Positions 1 through 8,780 of a stretch of 64,000 nt of DNA are shown piece by piece. Source of the DNA: Pseudothioclava arenosa. Its GTDB lineage: Bacteria; Pseudomonadota; Alphaproteobacteria; Rhodobacterales; Rhodobacteraceae. The position numbers and the translations under genes were made by a program. The notes under the pieces are model-generated. The model saw only the letters and a list, made by a program, of their open reading frames with translations. It did no database searches and was not told the origin of the DNA. Within the stretch, counting starts at the first letter, position 1, and every line of letters begins with the position of its first letter. Where the stretch lies: assembly GCF_002358085.1 (NCBI RefSeq), contig NZ_NTJD01000004.1, positions 186,001 to 250,000 on the forward strand, written 5' to 3'.

Positions 1-625
1 CCTTGTAGTCATGGGCGACGAAAATCCGGGTCTCGTCGGGCAGGGTGAGGATCTTCTGGATCGAGTCGTAAAGCACCTCGGCCGAGCCGCCGGGGAAGTC
101 ACAGCGCGCCGTGCCGAAATCGGGCATGAACAGCGTGTCGCCCACGAAGGCCGCGTCGCCGATGACATAGGTCAGGCAGGCGGGGGTGTGGCCGGGCGTG
201 TGCAGCACATGGCCTTCAAGGCCTCCGACGGTGAAAGTGTCACCCTCGACAAAGAGCTTGTCGAATTGCGAGCCGTCGCGCTGGAACTCGGTGCCCTCGT
301 TGAAGATCTTGCCGAAAGTGTCCTGCACCACCTTGATCCGGTCGCCGATGCCGATCTTGCCGCCGACGCGCTCCTGAATATAGGGCGCGGCCGAGAGGTG
401 GTCGGCATGGACATGGGTTTCGAGGATCCATTCGACCTCAAGCCCCTCATCGCGGACATGGGCGATCACTGCATCGGCCGAGCGCGTATCGGTGCGCCCC
501 GAGGCATAGTCGAAATCCAGAACGGAATCGACAATCGCGCAGGCCTGGCTTTCAGGGTCTTTCACCACGAAGGTCACGGTGAAAGTGGCCTCGTCGAAGA
601 AGGCTTTCACATCGGGCTTCAGCAT
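1..625 (-). CDS. MBL-fold hydrolase, persulfide dioxygenase (ETHE1/Blh-like), 3' end cut by window
   Basis: This gene reads from an ATG at 625 off the left edge, giving about 208 residues without a stop. The metal motif THVHADH and the later blocks TPGHTPAC, GDTLF, DFPGGSAEVLYDSIQKIL and HDYK are those of the ETHE1-type persulfide dioxygenases, which oxidise glutathione persulfide with non-haem iron. A strong ribosome site (AAGGAG) stands just upstream of the start. It lies 38 bases after cbbY on the same strand, so it is probably the last gene of the operon that starts at 4450. The family call is firm. Whether it is a true dioxygenase or a Blh-type protein with another partner domain cannot be decided because the C-terminus is missing. 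Confidence 0.8.
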   Translation of the reverse strand, partial: MLKPDVKAFFDEATFTVTFVVKDPESQACAIVDSVLDFDYASGRTDTRSADAVIAHVRDEGLEVEWILETHVHADHLSAAPYIQERVGGKIGIGDRIKVVQDTFGKIFNEGTEFQRDGSQFDKLFVEGDTFTVGGLEGHVLHTPGHTPACLTYVIGDAAFVGDTLFMPDFGTARCDFPGGSAEVLYDSIQKILTLPDETRIFVAHDYK

Positions 626-663
626 CTGAAATCTCCTTTTCCTTACGCAGGATATGGGGTCGA

Positions 664-1338
664 TCATACCCCGATCAAGCGCGACAGGCAGCACAGGTTC
701 GGCATCAGCCAATCCGCGCCGGTAAAATCCTCGCCCGTAGTATAGGCCGAGGGCGTCAGCACTACTTTCAGCCCCGCCGCCTTGGCCGAGGCCAGCCCGG
801 GCAGGCTGTCTTCGAAGGCCAGCGCGGTTTCTGGCGGCAGGCCAAGACGCTCAAGCGCGAGCAGATAGACATCGGGCTCAGGTTTCTTGGCGGCGACCTC
901 ATCGCCCGCCGCGATCACGTCGAAAATCTCGGAGGCGGGCACACCCAGCGTCGCCTCCACCAGCCGGTCCACGTTCGGGCGGTTGGTGGTGGTGGCGATC
1001 GCCAGCCGGATGCCTGCCGCCCGGGCCTGCCGGATCAGTTCCTCGACGCCCGGACGCAGCGGAACGCCACCCGCGTCGATGATCTGGCCATAACGCGCGG
1101 TCTTGCGCTTGTGCAGCTCGGGGATATCGGCATCCGAGGGGCCAAAGCCCACCACGTCGCGATGCGCGCGCATCCGCTCCTTGCCGCCGGTGGTGCGCAG
1201 CAATTCGCGATAGGTGTCCGGGCTCCAGTGCCAGTCGATCCCCTCGGCGGCGAAGGTTTCGTTGAAGGCTTGACGATGGGCCTCTTCGGTTTCAGCCAGC
1301 GTGCCATCGACATCAAAGATCAGCGCGCGCAGGTCCAT
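664..1338 (-). CDS. cbbY: HAD-family sugar-phosphate phosphatase CbbY
   Basis: This is a haloacid-dehalogenase fold phosphatase of 224 residues. The nucleophile motif DVDGTLAETE is at the N-terminus, the cap domain follows, and the later motifs are ATTTN, KKPEPDVY and FEDSLPGL. CbbY in Rhodobacter removes phosphate from xylulose-1,5-bisphosphate, a misfire product that inhibits RuBisCO. I chose the ATG at 1338 because it overlaps the cbbZ stop by one base (TAATG) and opens directly on the HAD motif; a start four codons upstream would run further into cbbZ. The neighbours cbbZ, cbbM and cbbE support the assignment. The substrate is inferred from the family. Confidence 0.85.
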   Translation of the reverse strand: MDLRALIFDVDGTLAETEEAHRQAFNETFAAEGIDWHWSPDTYRELLRTTGGKERMRAHRDVVGFGPSDADIPELHKRKTARYGQIIDAGGVPLRPGVEELIRQARAAGIRLAIATTTNRPNVDRLVEATLGVPASEIFDVIAAGDEVAAKKPEPDVYLLALERLGLPPETALAFEDSLPGLASAKAAGLKVVLTPSAYTTGEDFTGADWLMPNLCCLSRLIGV

Positions 1339-1997
1339 TACGCGCCCCAATGCCAGTTGGCGACGATCGCGGGCAGCATCTCGAACTCCGAGAAGGCGAC
1401 CTGGTGGCGCAGGTCATGAACGTCGGATTTGCGGTAGCCCTCGGTGTAAAGCGCGAAGGGCGCGCCGGCATTGGCGGCGGTTTCCGCGTCGATCTCGCTG
1501 TCGCCCACGTAGATCATCGGCCCGCCGCCAAGGCGCTCATGCGCGGCATGGAGCATCGCGGGTTCGGGCTTGCGCGTGGGCAGGCTATCGCCACCGATCA
1601 CCACGTCGAACAGGTCAAGAATGCCAAGGTGGAACAGCACCGCCTCGGCCGGGCCATAGGGTTTGTTGGTGCAGATCGCGAGCCGATGCCCATGGTCGCG
1701 CAGCTGGTCGAGCGCCGCACGCACGCCCGGATAGAAATGGTTGCCCTCAAGCTGGGTTTCATAGCGTTCGATCAGCGTGGCACAAATCTCGCCATGCAGC
1801 GGCCCGTCGGCGTTCTCGCCCGAGGTTTCCAACAGGCAGCGCACCAGATGCGGCACGCCGCGCCCGACGAAGCTGCGGACCTGATCGAGCGTCAGCGGCG
1901 CAAAACCACGCGCCACCAGTTCGGCGTTCGACACCGCGTGAATGGCTGGCGCCGAGTCGATCAGCGTACCGTCGAGGTCGAAAATCACTGCGGTCAT
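1338..1997 (-). CDS. cbbZ: Phosphoglycolate phosphatase CbbZ/Gph
   Basis: This HAD phosphatase of 219 residues has the motif DLDGTLIDS at its start, CTNKP in the middle, RKPEPAML, and YVGDSEIDAETAANAG near the end, which is the Gph pattern. It hydrolyses 2-phosphoglycolate formed by the oxygenase reaction of RuBisCO. The start at 1997 overlaps the stop of the upstream thioredoxin-like gene (TGATG), and the stop overlaps the start of cbbY, so the three genes are translationally coupled. In Rhodobacter cbbII operons cbbZ and cbbY follow cbbM directly. Here they follow two periplasmic MBL genes instead. Confidence 0.87.
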   Translation of the reverse strand: MTAVIFDLDGTLIDSAPAIHAVSNAELVARGFAPLTLDQVRSFVGRGVPHLVRCLLETSGENADGPLHGEICATLIERYETQLEGNHFYPGVRAALDQLRDHGHRLAICTNKPYGPAEAVLFHLGILDLFDVVIGGDSLPTRKPEPAMLHAAHERLGGGPMIYVGDSEIDAETAANAGAPFALYTEGYRKSDVHDLRHQVAFSEFEMLPAIVANWHWGA

Positions 1998-2551
1998 CAG
2001 GCATCCTTCCACTTGATCGAGCAGCCCATCGAGGCGACTTGCTCGCGCGGGCCTTGCCCGGTTTCGGCCACTTGCAACATCGCCTCGTAAAGCTCGCGCC
2101 GCGCGTCGGTGGGCCCGGCCTGCTTGCCTGAAGCATCGAGCCGCCCGCGATATTGCAACGCGTCCTCTGCGTTGAAGCCAAAGAAATCGGGTGTGCAAAC
2201 GGCCCCATAGGCGCGCGCGACCTCTTGCGTGTCGTCGCAGAGATAGGGGAAGGGAAAGGCCTTTTCCTTGGCCAGCCGCACCATGTTGATGAACCCGTCC
2301 TCGGGATAGGCCTCGGCGTCGTTCGAGGAAATCGCCGCCACCCCGATCCCCGCCGCCTGCAAGGCTTCGCCGTCGCGCAGGATGCGATCAAGGATCGCCA
2401 TCACATAGGGGCAGTGATTGCAGATGAACATGATCAGCGTGCCCTTCGGCCCGCGAATGTCGTCAAGGGAATAGATCTTGCCATCCGTTCCCCCCAACCG
2501 AAACGCCGGGGCTTTCCAGCCAAAGTCACAGATCGGGGGGATGGTGGCCAT
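1997..2551 (-). CDS. Thioredoxin-like (redoxin/AhpC-TSA) protein
   Basis: This 184-residue protein has a thioredoxin fold and the active-site sequence FICNHCPY (CxxC). It lacks an obvious signal peptide, so it is probably cytoplasmic. Redoxin-family proteins of this kind reduce disulfides or peroxides, but the exact partner is unknown. It lies between the SoxH-like MBL gene (11 bases upstream) and cbbZ (stop and start overlap). Given the MBL genes and the sulfide-type operator in front of the operon, a role in handling protein or low-molecular-weight persulfides is reasonable, but this is inference. Confidence 0.75.
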   Translation of the reverse strand: MATIPPICDFGWKAPAFRLGGTDGKIYSLDDIRGPKGTLIMFICNHCPYVMAILDRILRDGEALQAAGIGVAAISSNDAEAYPEDGFINMVRLAKEKAFPFPYLCDDTQEVARAYGAVCTPDFFGFNAEDALQYRGRLDASGKQAGPTDARRELYEAMLQVAETGQGPREQVASMGCSIKWKDA

Positions 2552-2562
2552 GCTCTACTCCT

Positions 2563-3525
2563 TTATTCCCAATCCATTTCCTCGAACACGACACCCGCGT
2601 TCTTGGTGGCAAGCTCCTCGAAGGTATCGAGATGCTTGTAGGGGCTTTGATCGACATAATAGGCATCCGCCAGACCGCCGCCATTGTCGATATGGTCGCG
2701 GATCTGGCCGCGCAGATAGACGAGGTAATCGCGCGTGTAGCGGGTGACCTGAGCAAGGTTCGTCGGGTGGCCGTGGCCCGGGATCACATAGGTCGGGTTC
2801 AGCGGCATGAACTTTTCTTCCCAGGTCTCGATCCAGCAGCTGGTGCAGGTGCCCGAGAAGATCGGCGGCATACGCTCGGAAAAGGCGATGTCGCCCGCGA
2901 TCATGAAGCCTTGCTGCGGCAGCCAGACCTGCGTGTCGCCCGGACTGTGAGCGGGGCCGAGATGCAGCACATGGATCTCGAAATCGCCCATCGTGATGAT
3001 TTTCTCATCCTCGAAGGTCTCGGTCGGGCCCATCGGATCGGTGCCCTCGGCGTTTTCCTTGGCATAGCCCTTCAGCGCGGTCCAGGCGCCCGCCATCGAA
3101 TGCTCGAACTCCTCGGCCGCATCGACATGGGCCAGCACCGGAACGCCCTGCGCGATCCAGTAATTATTGCCCAGCATCGCGTGGCCCTGACCGTTTTCAT
3201 TGATCACGAGCTTCACCGGCTGATCGGTCACGGCCTTGATCTCGGCATGGAGCGCCTCGGCCAGCTTGTAAGACGCGCCCGAGTTCACCACCACCACGCC
3301 ATCGCCGGTGACGATGAAGCTCAGGTTGTTGTTATGGCCCGCGTTTTCATAGGTCGGCGGTGCGGTGGCCCCGATCGAGGAATAGACCCCCGGGATCACC
3401 TCATAGGGTTTCGAGTAGAGCACTGATTGCGGGTACTGATCGGGGATGTCCTCGGAGGCCAGCGCGGGCTGCGTCAGAGTGGGCAGGGCCATCACGAAGG
3501 GCAGGGCAGCAAGAAACTGTTTCAT
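2563..3525 (-). CDS. Periplasmic MBL-fold protein, SoxH-like, with a degenerate metal motif
   Basis: The protein is about 320 residues with a Sec signal peptide ending near ALASE. The MBL fold is visible, with the later motifs LGPAHSPGDT, GDIAF and PGHGHPT. The usual HxHxDH motif is replaced by NENGQGH, so most of the first metal ligands are missing and only the last His remains. Proteins of this look occur next to sox genes (SoxH) and in quinoprotein clusters. The start at 3525 has GAGGT upstream and lies 4 bases after the preceding MBL gene. Chemistry is unknown. The SoxH label is by resemblance and gene pairing only. Confidence 0.6.
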   Translation of the reverse strand: MKQFLAALPFVMALPTLTQPALASEDIPDQYPQSVLYSKPYEVIPGVYSSIGATAPPTYENAGHNNNLSFIVTGDGVVVVNSGASYKLAEALHAEIKAVTDQPVKLVINENGQGHAMLGNNYWIAQGVPVLAHVDAAEEFEHSMAGAWTALKGYAKENAEGTDPMGPTETFEDEKIITMGDFEIHVLHLGPAHSPGDTQVWLPQQGFMIAGDIAFSERMPPIFSGTCTSCWIETWEEKFMPLNPTYVIPGHGHPTNLAQVTRYTRDYLVYLRGQIRDHIDNGGGLADAYYVDQSPYKHLDTFEELATKNAGVVFEEMDWE

Positions 3526-3529
3526 CCGC

Positions 3530-4450
3530 TTACACCTCCGGCTCGAAGCGATAGGCGCCATTCGCCGCCTCGACCATGCCGATGCCGCCGCCGGGCAGGT
3601 GATAGCCGATCATCGCCATCTTGCGTTCGGCCAGCATCGACAGAAGCGACAGCCGCGTCGCAACGCCCATCTCGGCATCCTGATCCGAACCCGACACCCA
3701 ATCCGGCACGGCAAAGGCCAGATGCCCGTTGCCGATCGCGTCGCCCACGATCATCACCGAATTGCTGCCCTGCGCGACCTCGAAGGCCATGTGGCCCGGC
3801 GTGTGGCCAAAGCTCGCATGGGCACGAATGCCGGGCAAAAGCTCAGCCTCGGGCTCGAAGGTCTCGATCTGATCCTTGAGGATTTCCAGCCGGCGCAGCG
3901 CACCCGCGGCAAAGCTCTGACGCTCGGTGCCGATCGTGTTCACGGTTTCCGGGTTCAGCCAGTAATCCATCTCGGCCGCGCCCATCATATGGGTCGCATT
4001 GGTGAACAGAGGCTCGTCGAAATCGTCCAGCACGCCCCAGAGATGGTCAGGATGGGCATGGGTAAAGATCACATGGGTGACCTCTTCCGCCGAGACGCCA
4101 AGCGCATCCAGCGCCTCGCCCAGCTTGCCCGCCGTCGGCATGAAATCGGGGCCCGCGCCCACATCGAACAGCACCGTGTTGGTGCCGTCGCGATAGAGCG
4201 TGACGTTGCAGGGCGGCTCGACCTGATCGCCGGTCACGCCCAGCTCGGCCAGCTTCGCCGCCGCGCCGTCATGCGGAGTGACAAAGGACAGCGGCAGCAC
4301 CAGATTGCCATCTGAAAGCGTGTCGAGCATCGCAGAGCCCAGAGCCAGCGTCGAAGCCGCAAAGCTGCGGCGCGGCAAAAGGCTTGAAGCGCCCAGCGTC
4401 AGCGCGCCTCCCATGGCGCCACGCAGAATCGTCCGTCGCGTGAGATTCAT
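3530..4450 (-). CDS. Tat-exported MBL-fold metallohydrolase, SoxG-like
   Basis: This 306-residue protein begins with a twin-arginine signal (MNLTRRTILRGAMGG). It then shows an intact MBL metal site: THAHPDH, GHTPGHM and GDA, with a C-terminal YHLPGGG. It is therefore likely a periplasmic binuclear zinc or iron hydrolase. Together with the next gene it resembles the SoxG/SoxH pair found at the end of sox clusters in Paracoccus, although no sox core genes are in view. A clear ribosome site (GGGAGGA) precedes the ATG at 4450. An ATTC-N8-GAAT operator lies 24-39 bases upstream of the start, so this is the first gene of the operon. Substrate is unknown. Confidence 0.65.
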   Translation of the reverse strand: MNLTRRTILRGAMGGALTLGASSLLPRRSFAASTLALGSAMLDTLSDGNLVLPLSFVTPHDGAAAKLAELGVTGDQVEPPCNVTLYRDGTNTVLFDVGAGPDFMPTAGKLGEALDALGVSAEEVTHVIFTHAHPDHLWGVLDDFDEPLFTNATHMMGAAEMDYWLNPETVNTIGTERQSFAAGALRRLEILKDQIETFEPEAELLPGIRAHASFGHTPGHMAFEVAQGSNSVMIVGDAIGNGHLAFAVPDWVSGSDQDAEMGVATRLSLLSMLAERKMAMIGYHLPGGGIGMVEAANGAYRFEPEV

Positions 4451-4473
4451 CGTCCTGTCCTCCCTACAGGTAT

Positions 4474-4489
4474 ATTCACGCATGCGAAT
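4474..4489 (-). promoter_or_regulatory. ATTC-N8-GAAT palindrome, candidate SqrR/BigR/SoxR-type operator
   Basis: The sequence ATTCACGCATGCGAAT is an exact ATTC-N8-GAAT match; the arms extend to ATATTC and GAATAT, 4472-4491. It lies just upstream of the SoxG-like gene. This arrangement is the published consensus of the persulfide-sensing ArsR-family repressor SqrR of Rhodobacter and its relatives. No such repressor gene is in the window, so the link is by site and gene content. Confidence 0.6.
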
Positions 4490-4563
4490 ATGAATGACGG
4501 ATTGTCGCAGGGCAAGCGGTTAGGGCAGGCGCCTCCCAACGCCGGGGCCCGAACGCGCGGAAA

Positions 4564-5259
4564 TCAGCCTTGGGCCGCCTCGGCGGCGGCGCGGATCGCG
4601 CGGATATTCTCGCCGTAGACGCCGGGGTTGGAGACCGAGCCGCCTTTGAACACGGCCGAACCCGCGACCAGCACATCGGCGCCCGCCGCCGCGACGAGGG
4701 GCGCGGTTTCGGTGGTGACCCCGCCGTCGATCTGGATGTGGATCGGACGATCGCCGATCATTTGCCGGATCTTGCGGGTTTTATCGACGCCGGAATGGAT
4801 GAATTTCTGCCCGCCGAAGCCCGGGTTCACCGTCATCACCAGCACCATGTCGACCAGATCCAGCACATCGGCCACGGCCTCCGCCGGGGTGCCGGGGTTG
4901 AGGCTGACGCCCGCCATTTTTCCAGTCGCCTTAATGGCTTGCAGCGTACGGTGAATGTGCGGACCGGCCTCGACATGGGCCGTGATCATGTCGGCGCCCG
5001 CCTCGGCATAGGCCTCGATATAGGGGTCCACCGGCGCGATCATCAGGTGGACGTCCATGAAGGTCTTCACATGCTTGCGGAAGGCCGCGACGGCGGGCGG
5101 GCCGAAGGTCAGGTTCGGGACGAAATGCCCGTCCATCACATCGACATGCACCCAATCGGCGCCCTCGGCCTCGATGGCCTGAATCTCGCGGCCGAAATCG
5201 GCGAAATCGGCGCTCAGAATCGAGGGCGCAATCTTGATCTTGCGGTCGAAAGCGGTCAT
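4564..5259 (-). CDS. cbbE: Ribulose-phosphate 3-epimerase
   Basis: This is a TIM-barrel epimerase of 231 residues with the family motifs [13 protein letters not shown] at the N-terminus, [30 protein letters not shown] and IDGGV. It interconverts ribulose-5-phosphate and xylulose-5-phosphate and so feeds phosphoribulokinase. It is the last gene of the cbb operon, 68 bases after cbbM on the same strand. The length is normal for the family. The cbb name follows from its position; as an enzyme it equally serves the pentose phosphate pathway. Confidence 0.93.
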   Translation of the reverse strand: MTAFDRKIKIAPSILSADFADFGREIQAIEAEGADWVHVDVMDGHFVPNLTFGPPAVAAFRKHVKTFMDVHLMIAPVDPYIEAYAEAGADMITAHVEAGPHIHRTLQAIKATGKMAGVSLNPGTPAEAVADVLDLVDMVLVMTVNPGFGGQKFIHSGVDKTRKIRQMIGDRPIHIQIDGGVTTETAPLVAAAGADVLVAGSAVFKGGSVSNPGVYGENIRAIRAAAEAAQG

Positions 5260-5327
5260 CGGGCGGTCCTTTCGGTCGGGCCTTTGGGGCAGGGCGGCGG
5301 GCGCAAAAACGCCCGCCTGTCATGGGC

Positions 5328-6713
5328 TTATGCGGCGGAGTTGATGCGAAGGGCCTCGCGCCAGCCGGGATAGAGCTTGTCCGCATCCTGCGGGAAGCTT
5401 TCAAACGCGCGGGCGAATTCCTTGTGATCCTTGGCGAACTCCACCGGATCTGCCCCCTGTTTCCAACATTGTTCGGCCTGACGCAAGCTGGTCGCGCCCG
5501 CCGCCGGCCCGTCAATATGCCCGAACGAGCCGCCGCCCGCCGTCATCACCAGGTTCGAATGCCCGAGGTTGGCAAAGAAGCCCGGCATCCGCAGCGCATT
5601 CATGCCGCCCGAGATGATCGGCGTCGTGGGCTTCATCCCGTGCCATTCCTGGCGGAAATAGGGCCCCTCGGCCACGTCGTCGGTGATCATATAGGCCATC
5701 AGCTTGTCGGCGGCCTCGCCCTCCATTTTGCCAAAGCCCATGGTGCCGGTGTGAATGCCTGAGGCGCCCTGCAGCCGTGCCATTTTCGAGAGCACAAAGG
5801 CGGTGTAGCCGCGCATCGACTGCGGCGAGGTCACGGCGCCATGGCCCGCGCGGTGGTAGTGCAGGTACTGGCGCGGGAAGCGGCGGCGCGCGGTGGTGAT
5901 CGCGGCCGGGCCGGTGACGTAGCCATCGACCAGGAAGGCCACGTGATCTGCGTTTTCGCCAAAGGTTTCGAGGATGAACTCGCCCCGCGCGATCATCTCG
6001 AACGGATCGTCGGCGGTGATATTGGCCGAGAACAGCTTGGCCTGCCCGGTCTTGTCCTGCGCGCGCTTCATCGCATCCGAGACCAGCCGGATCGTCTCTT
6101 TCATCGGGGCAAAGGTCTGGTTGCCCTGCGGCTCGTCATTCTTGATGAAATCGCCGCCCAGCCAGAAATCATAGCAGGCGTCGGCAAAGGGCTGCGGGCG
6201 CAACCCGAGCTTGGGCTTGATGATCGTGCCGACGATGAAGCCACCATCCACATGCGGTCGCCCCAGCACGCGCCACATGTCGGCGATCGTGGTCGAGGGC
6301 CCATCGAACAGGCGCAGGTAATCCGGCGGCACGTAAAAATCGTGCATCTTGGCATATTCCACATCGCCCATGCCCTGATTGTTGCCGATCGCGAGGGTCA
6401 GGAACGAGCAGATCATCGCGCGCCCGTCGGTGATGTTGCGATCAAAGAGATCAACCGGATAGGCGATTTTCATCAGCTCTTTCTCAGGGTCGATCTCATA
6501 GACCAGCGCATCGACGCCGCGGGTGAAATCGTCGGTGGTGGAGACCTCGACATTGGTGCCCGTCGAGCTTTCGGCGGCGAAATGCGCGGCCGTTTCCAGA
6601 TAGCCATAGCCGGCTTTCGGGCGCATGACATAGGCCACCAGCACATGCCGGCCACCGGCGATCAGATCGGCCTCATTCAGGTCGAGGCGCGCGTAGCGAT
6701 TGGATTGATCCAT
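5328..6713 (-). CDS. cbbM: RuBisCO form II large subunit
   Basis: This is the 461-residue form II ribulose-1,5-bisphosphate carboxylase, which works without small subunits. Lys166 sits in [10 protein letters not shown] and the carbamylated Lys191, with Asp193 and Glu194, in [10 protein letters not shown]; the numbering matches the Rhodospirillum rubrum enzyme. Lys329-region loop 6 ([10 protein letters not shown]) and the ISGGM and GGGSFGH phosphate-binding segments are intact. No cbbS gene is nearby, as expected for form II. It is placed in the order cbbF, cbbP, cbbA, cbbM, cbbE, 17 bases after cbbA. Form II enzymes favour high CO2 and low oxygen, which suits a facultative autotroph. Confidence 0.98.
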   Translation of the reverse strand: MDQSNRYARLDLNEADLIAGGRHVLVAYVMRPKAGYGYLETAAHFAAESSTGTNVEVSTTDDFTRGVDALVYEIDPEKELMKIAYPVDLFDRNITDGRAMICSFLTLAIGNNQGMGDVEYAKMHDFYVPPDYLRLFDGPSTTIADMWRVLGRPHVDGGFIVGTIIKPKLGLRPQPFADACYDFWLGGDFIKNDEPQGNQTFAPMKETIRLVSDAMKRAQDKTGQAKLFSANITADDPFEMIARGEFILETFGENADHVAFLVDGYVTGPAAITTARRRFPRQYLHYHRAGHGAVTSPQSMRGYTAFVLSKMARLQGASGIHTGTMGFGKMEGEAADKLMAYMITDDVAEGPYFRQEWHGMKPTTPIISGGMNALRMPGFFANLGHSNLVMTAGGGSFGHIDGPAAGATSLRQAEQCWKQGADPVEFAKDHKEFARAFESFPQDADKLYPGWREALRINSAA

Positions 6714-6730
6714 GATTTTCTCCCTTCAAA

Positions 6731-7795
6731 TCAGGCGGTTTTGGGGTCGAGCGCGCCGCTGGCGTAGCGCCGCGCCATGTCGTCCATCGGGATGACGGAG
6801 ATCTTGTGGGCCTGGCCGGCGGTGCCGAAGGCCTCGAAGCGGGTTCGGCAGAGGTCGCGCAGCGCGTCCATCGCCGGGATCAGGAATTTGCGCGGATCGA
6901 ACTCGCGCGGGGATTGGGTGGCGACGCGGCGGAACTGACCGGCCATCGCCATCCGGCAATCGGTGTCGATATTGACCTTGCGCACCCCCATCCGGATGCC
7001 GCGCACGATTTCCTCGAGCGGCACGCCGAAGGTCTGGGGCATCTCGCCGCCGAATGCGTTGATGATGTCTTGCAACTCCTGCGGCACCGAAGACGAGCCA
7101 TGCATCACCAGATGGGTGTCGGGCAGCTTCGCGTGGATCGCCTCGATCACGCCCATGGCGAGGATCTCGCCATCGGGCTTGCGGCTGAACTTATAGGCGC
7201 CATGCGAGGTGCCACAGGCGATGGCCAGCGCGTCCACCTTGGTCTTGCGCACGAAATCGGCGGCCTGATCGGGGTCGGTCAAGAGCTGCGAATGATCGAG
7301 CTTGCCCTCGGCGCCGCTGCCATCCTCGGCGGCGGCCTCGCCGGTTTCAAGGCTGCCCAGAACGCCCAGCTCGCCCTCGACCGAGGCACCGACCCAATGC
7401 GCCATCCGGCTCACGCGCTCGGTGATGGTGACGTTGTAGTCATAGCTCGCTGGGGTCTTCATGTCGGCCTCCAGCGAGCCGTCCATCATCACGCTGGTAA
7501 AGCCATGACCGATCGCGCTCATGCAGGTGGCCTCGTTATTGCCGTGGTCCTGATGCATGCAGATCGGGATCGCGGGGAACATCTCGGCCAGCGCGGCGAC
7601 CATGTGGCGCAGCATGATATCGCCCGCGTAGGAGCGCGCGCCGCGCGAGGCCTGCAAGATCACCGGCGCGTCGCACTCCGCCGCCGCCTGCACGATCGCC
7701 AGCCCCTGTTCCATGTTGTTGATGTTGAACGCCGGCACGCCATAGCCTTGGTCGGCAGCGTGATCGAGCATCTGGCGAAGGGTGATCAGGGCCAT
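6731..7795 (-). CDS. cbbA: Fructose-bisphosphate aldolase, class II
   Basis: This 354-residue enzyme is the zinc-dependent class II aldolase that joins dihydroxyacetone phosphate to glyceraldehyde-3-phosphate or erythrose-4-phosphate in the Calvin cycle. Visible motifs are [18 protein letters not shown] (zinc His), [31 protein letters not shown] and KVNIDTD. The length is that of the CbbA branch. It lies between the phosphoribulokinase gene and cbbM on the same strand. About 100 bases separate it from cbbP, with GC-rich hairpin-forming sequence but no coding. Confidence 0.96.
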   Translation of the reverse strand: MALITLRQMLDHAADQGYGVPAFNINNMEQGLAIVQAAAECDAPVILQASRGARSYAGDIMLRHMVAALAEMFPAIPICMHQDHGNNEATCMSAIGHGFTSVMMDGSLEADMKTPASYDYNVTITERVSRMAHWVGASVEGELGVLGSLETGEAAAEDGSGAEGKLDHSQLLTDPDQAADFVRKTKVDALAIACGTSHGAYKFSRKPDGEILAMGVIEAIHAKLPDTHLVMHGSSSVPQELQDIINAFGGEMPQTFGVPLEEIVRGIRMGVRKVNIDTDCRMAMAGQFRRVATQSPREFDPRKFLIPAMDALRDLCRTRFEAFGTAGQAHKISVIPMDDMARRYASGALDPKTA

Positions 7796-7895
7796 GTTGT
7801 CCTCATTCGTTCAGCCATGCGGGCAGAGCCCGCGGAAAGCGGTGCGCGCGGATCGGGCCGCACGGGGCAGGGGCCGTGGCCCCCGGGTTCTTCGG

Positions 7896-8777
7896 TCAGC
7901 CGAGCCGCCCGCGCCTTGCGTCGCGCACGAGCCGCTCGATCAGGGGCGTCAGGATCAGCTGCATTGCCAGGTCCTGCTTGTTGCCCGGGATCACGATGGA
8001 ATTGGCGCGGCTCATCCACGAGCCGTTGATCATCTGCGTGAGATAGGGGAAGTCGATGCCGCGCGGGTTCTTGAAGCGGATCACCACGAGGCTTTCGTCG
8101 GGCGTCGGGATCCAGCGCGCGATGAACGGGTTCGAGGTATCGACCACAGGCACGCGCTGGAAGTTGATGTCGGTCTGGGTGAATTGCGGGCAGATGCAAT
8201 TCACATAGGAATGCATGCGGCGCAGGATCGTGTCGGTGACGGCTTCGGTGGTGTAGCCGCGGCTGGCGCGGTCACGGTGGATCTTTTGGATCCATTCGAG
8301 GTTGATCACCGGCACGACCCCGATCTTGAGGTCGGCAAGCGCCGCGAGGTTCACCTCGTCATTCACCACGCAGCCATGCAGCCCCTCGTAGAACAGCAGA
8401 TCCGAGCTTTCGGCAAAGGGCCCCCAATCGGTGAAATTGCCGGGCGCGACACCGTATTTCTCGGCCTCCTTGTCGTCATGGACATAGTGACGCGTGCGGC
8501 CCGCGCCGGTTTCTCCATAGTCGCGAAACACCCGCTCCAGCTCGCCCAACTCGTTGGCTTCGTAGGAGAAATGCGAGAACCCCGCATCCCCCGCCGCCGA
8601 ACGCCGCTCCAGCTCCGCCTTCATGTCGGCGCGGTTGAAACGGTGGAACGCATCCCCCTCGATCGAGACCGCCGAGATGCCCTCGCGGCGAAAGATCTGC
8701 TCGAAGGTGGTCTTCACCGTCGAGGTGCCCGCGCCCGAGGACCCGACAACCGAGATGATGGGGAATTTCGTCGACAT
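7896..8777 (-). CDS. cbbP: Phosphoribulokinase
   Basis: This 293-residue enzyme phosphorylates ribulose-5-phosphate to ribulose-1,5-bisphosphate, the RuBisCO substrate. The P-loop GSSGAGTST begins near residue 12, followed by EGDAFHRF, FYEGLHGCV and NLEWIQKIHRD, as in the bacterial class I kinases. It overlaps nothing and begins 3 bases after the fbp stop. CbbP is typically activated by NADH and inhibited by AMP. Transcription is expected from the promoter in front of fbp under CbbR control. Confidence 0.97.
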   Translation of the reverse strand: MSTKFPIISVVGSSGAGTSTVKTTFEQIFRREGISAVSIEGDAFHRFNRADMKAELERRSAAGDAGFSHFSYEANELGELERVFRDYGETGAGRTRHYVHDDKEAEKYGVAPGNFTDWGPFAESSDLLFYEGLHGCVVNDEVNLAALADLKIGVVPVINLEWIQKIHRDRASRGYTTEAVTDTILRRMHSYVNCICPQFTQTDINFQRVPVVDTSNPFIARWIPTPDESLVVIRFKNPRGIDFPYLTQMINGSWMSRANSIVIPGNKQDLAMQLILTPLIERLVRDARRGRLG

Positions 8778-8780
8778 GGA

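Noticed and set aside
2563-4450. A full sox cluster
   Set aside because: Only SoxG/H-like MBL genes are visible; soxXYZABCD are absent from the window.
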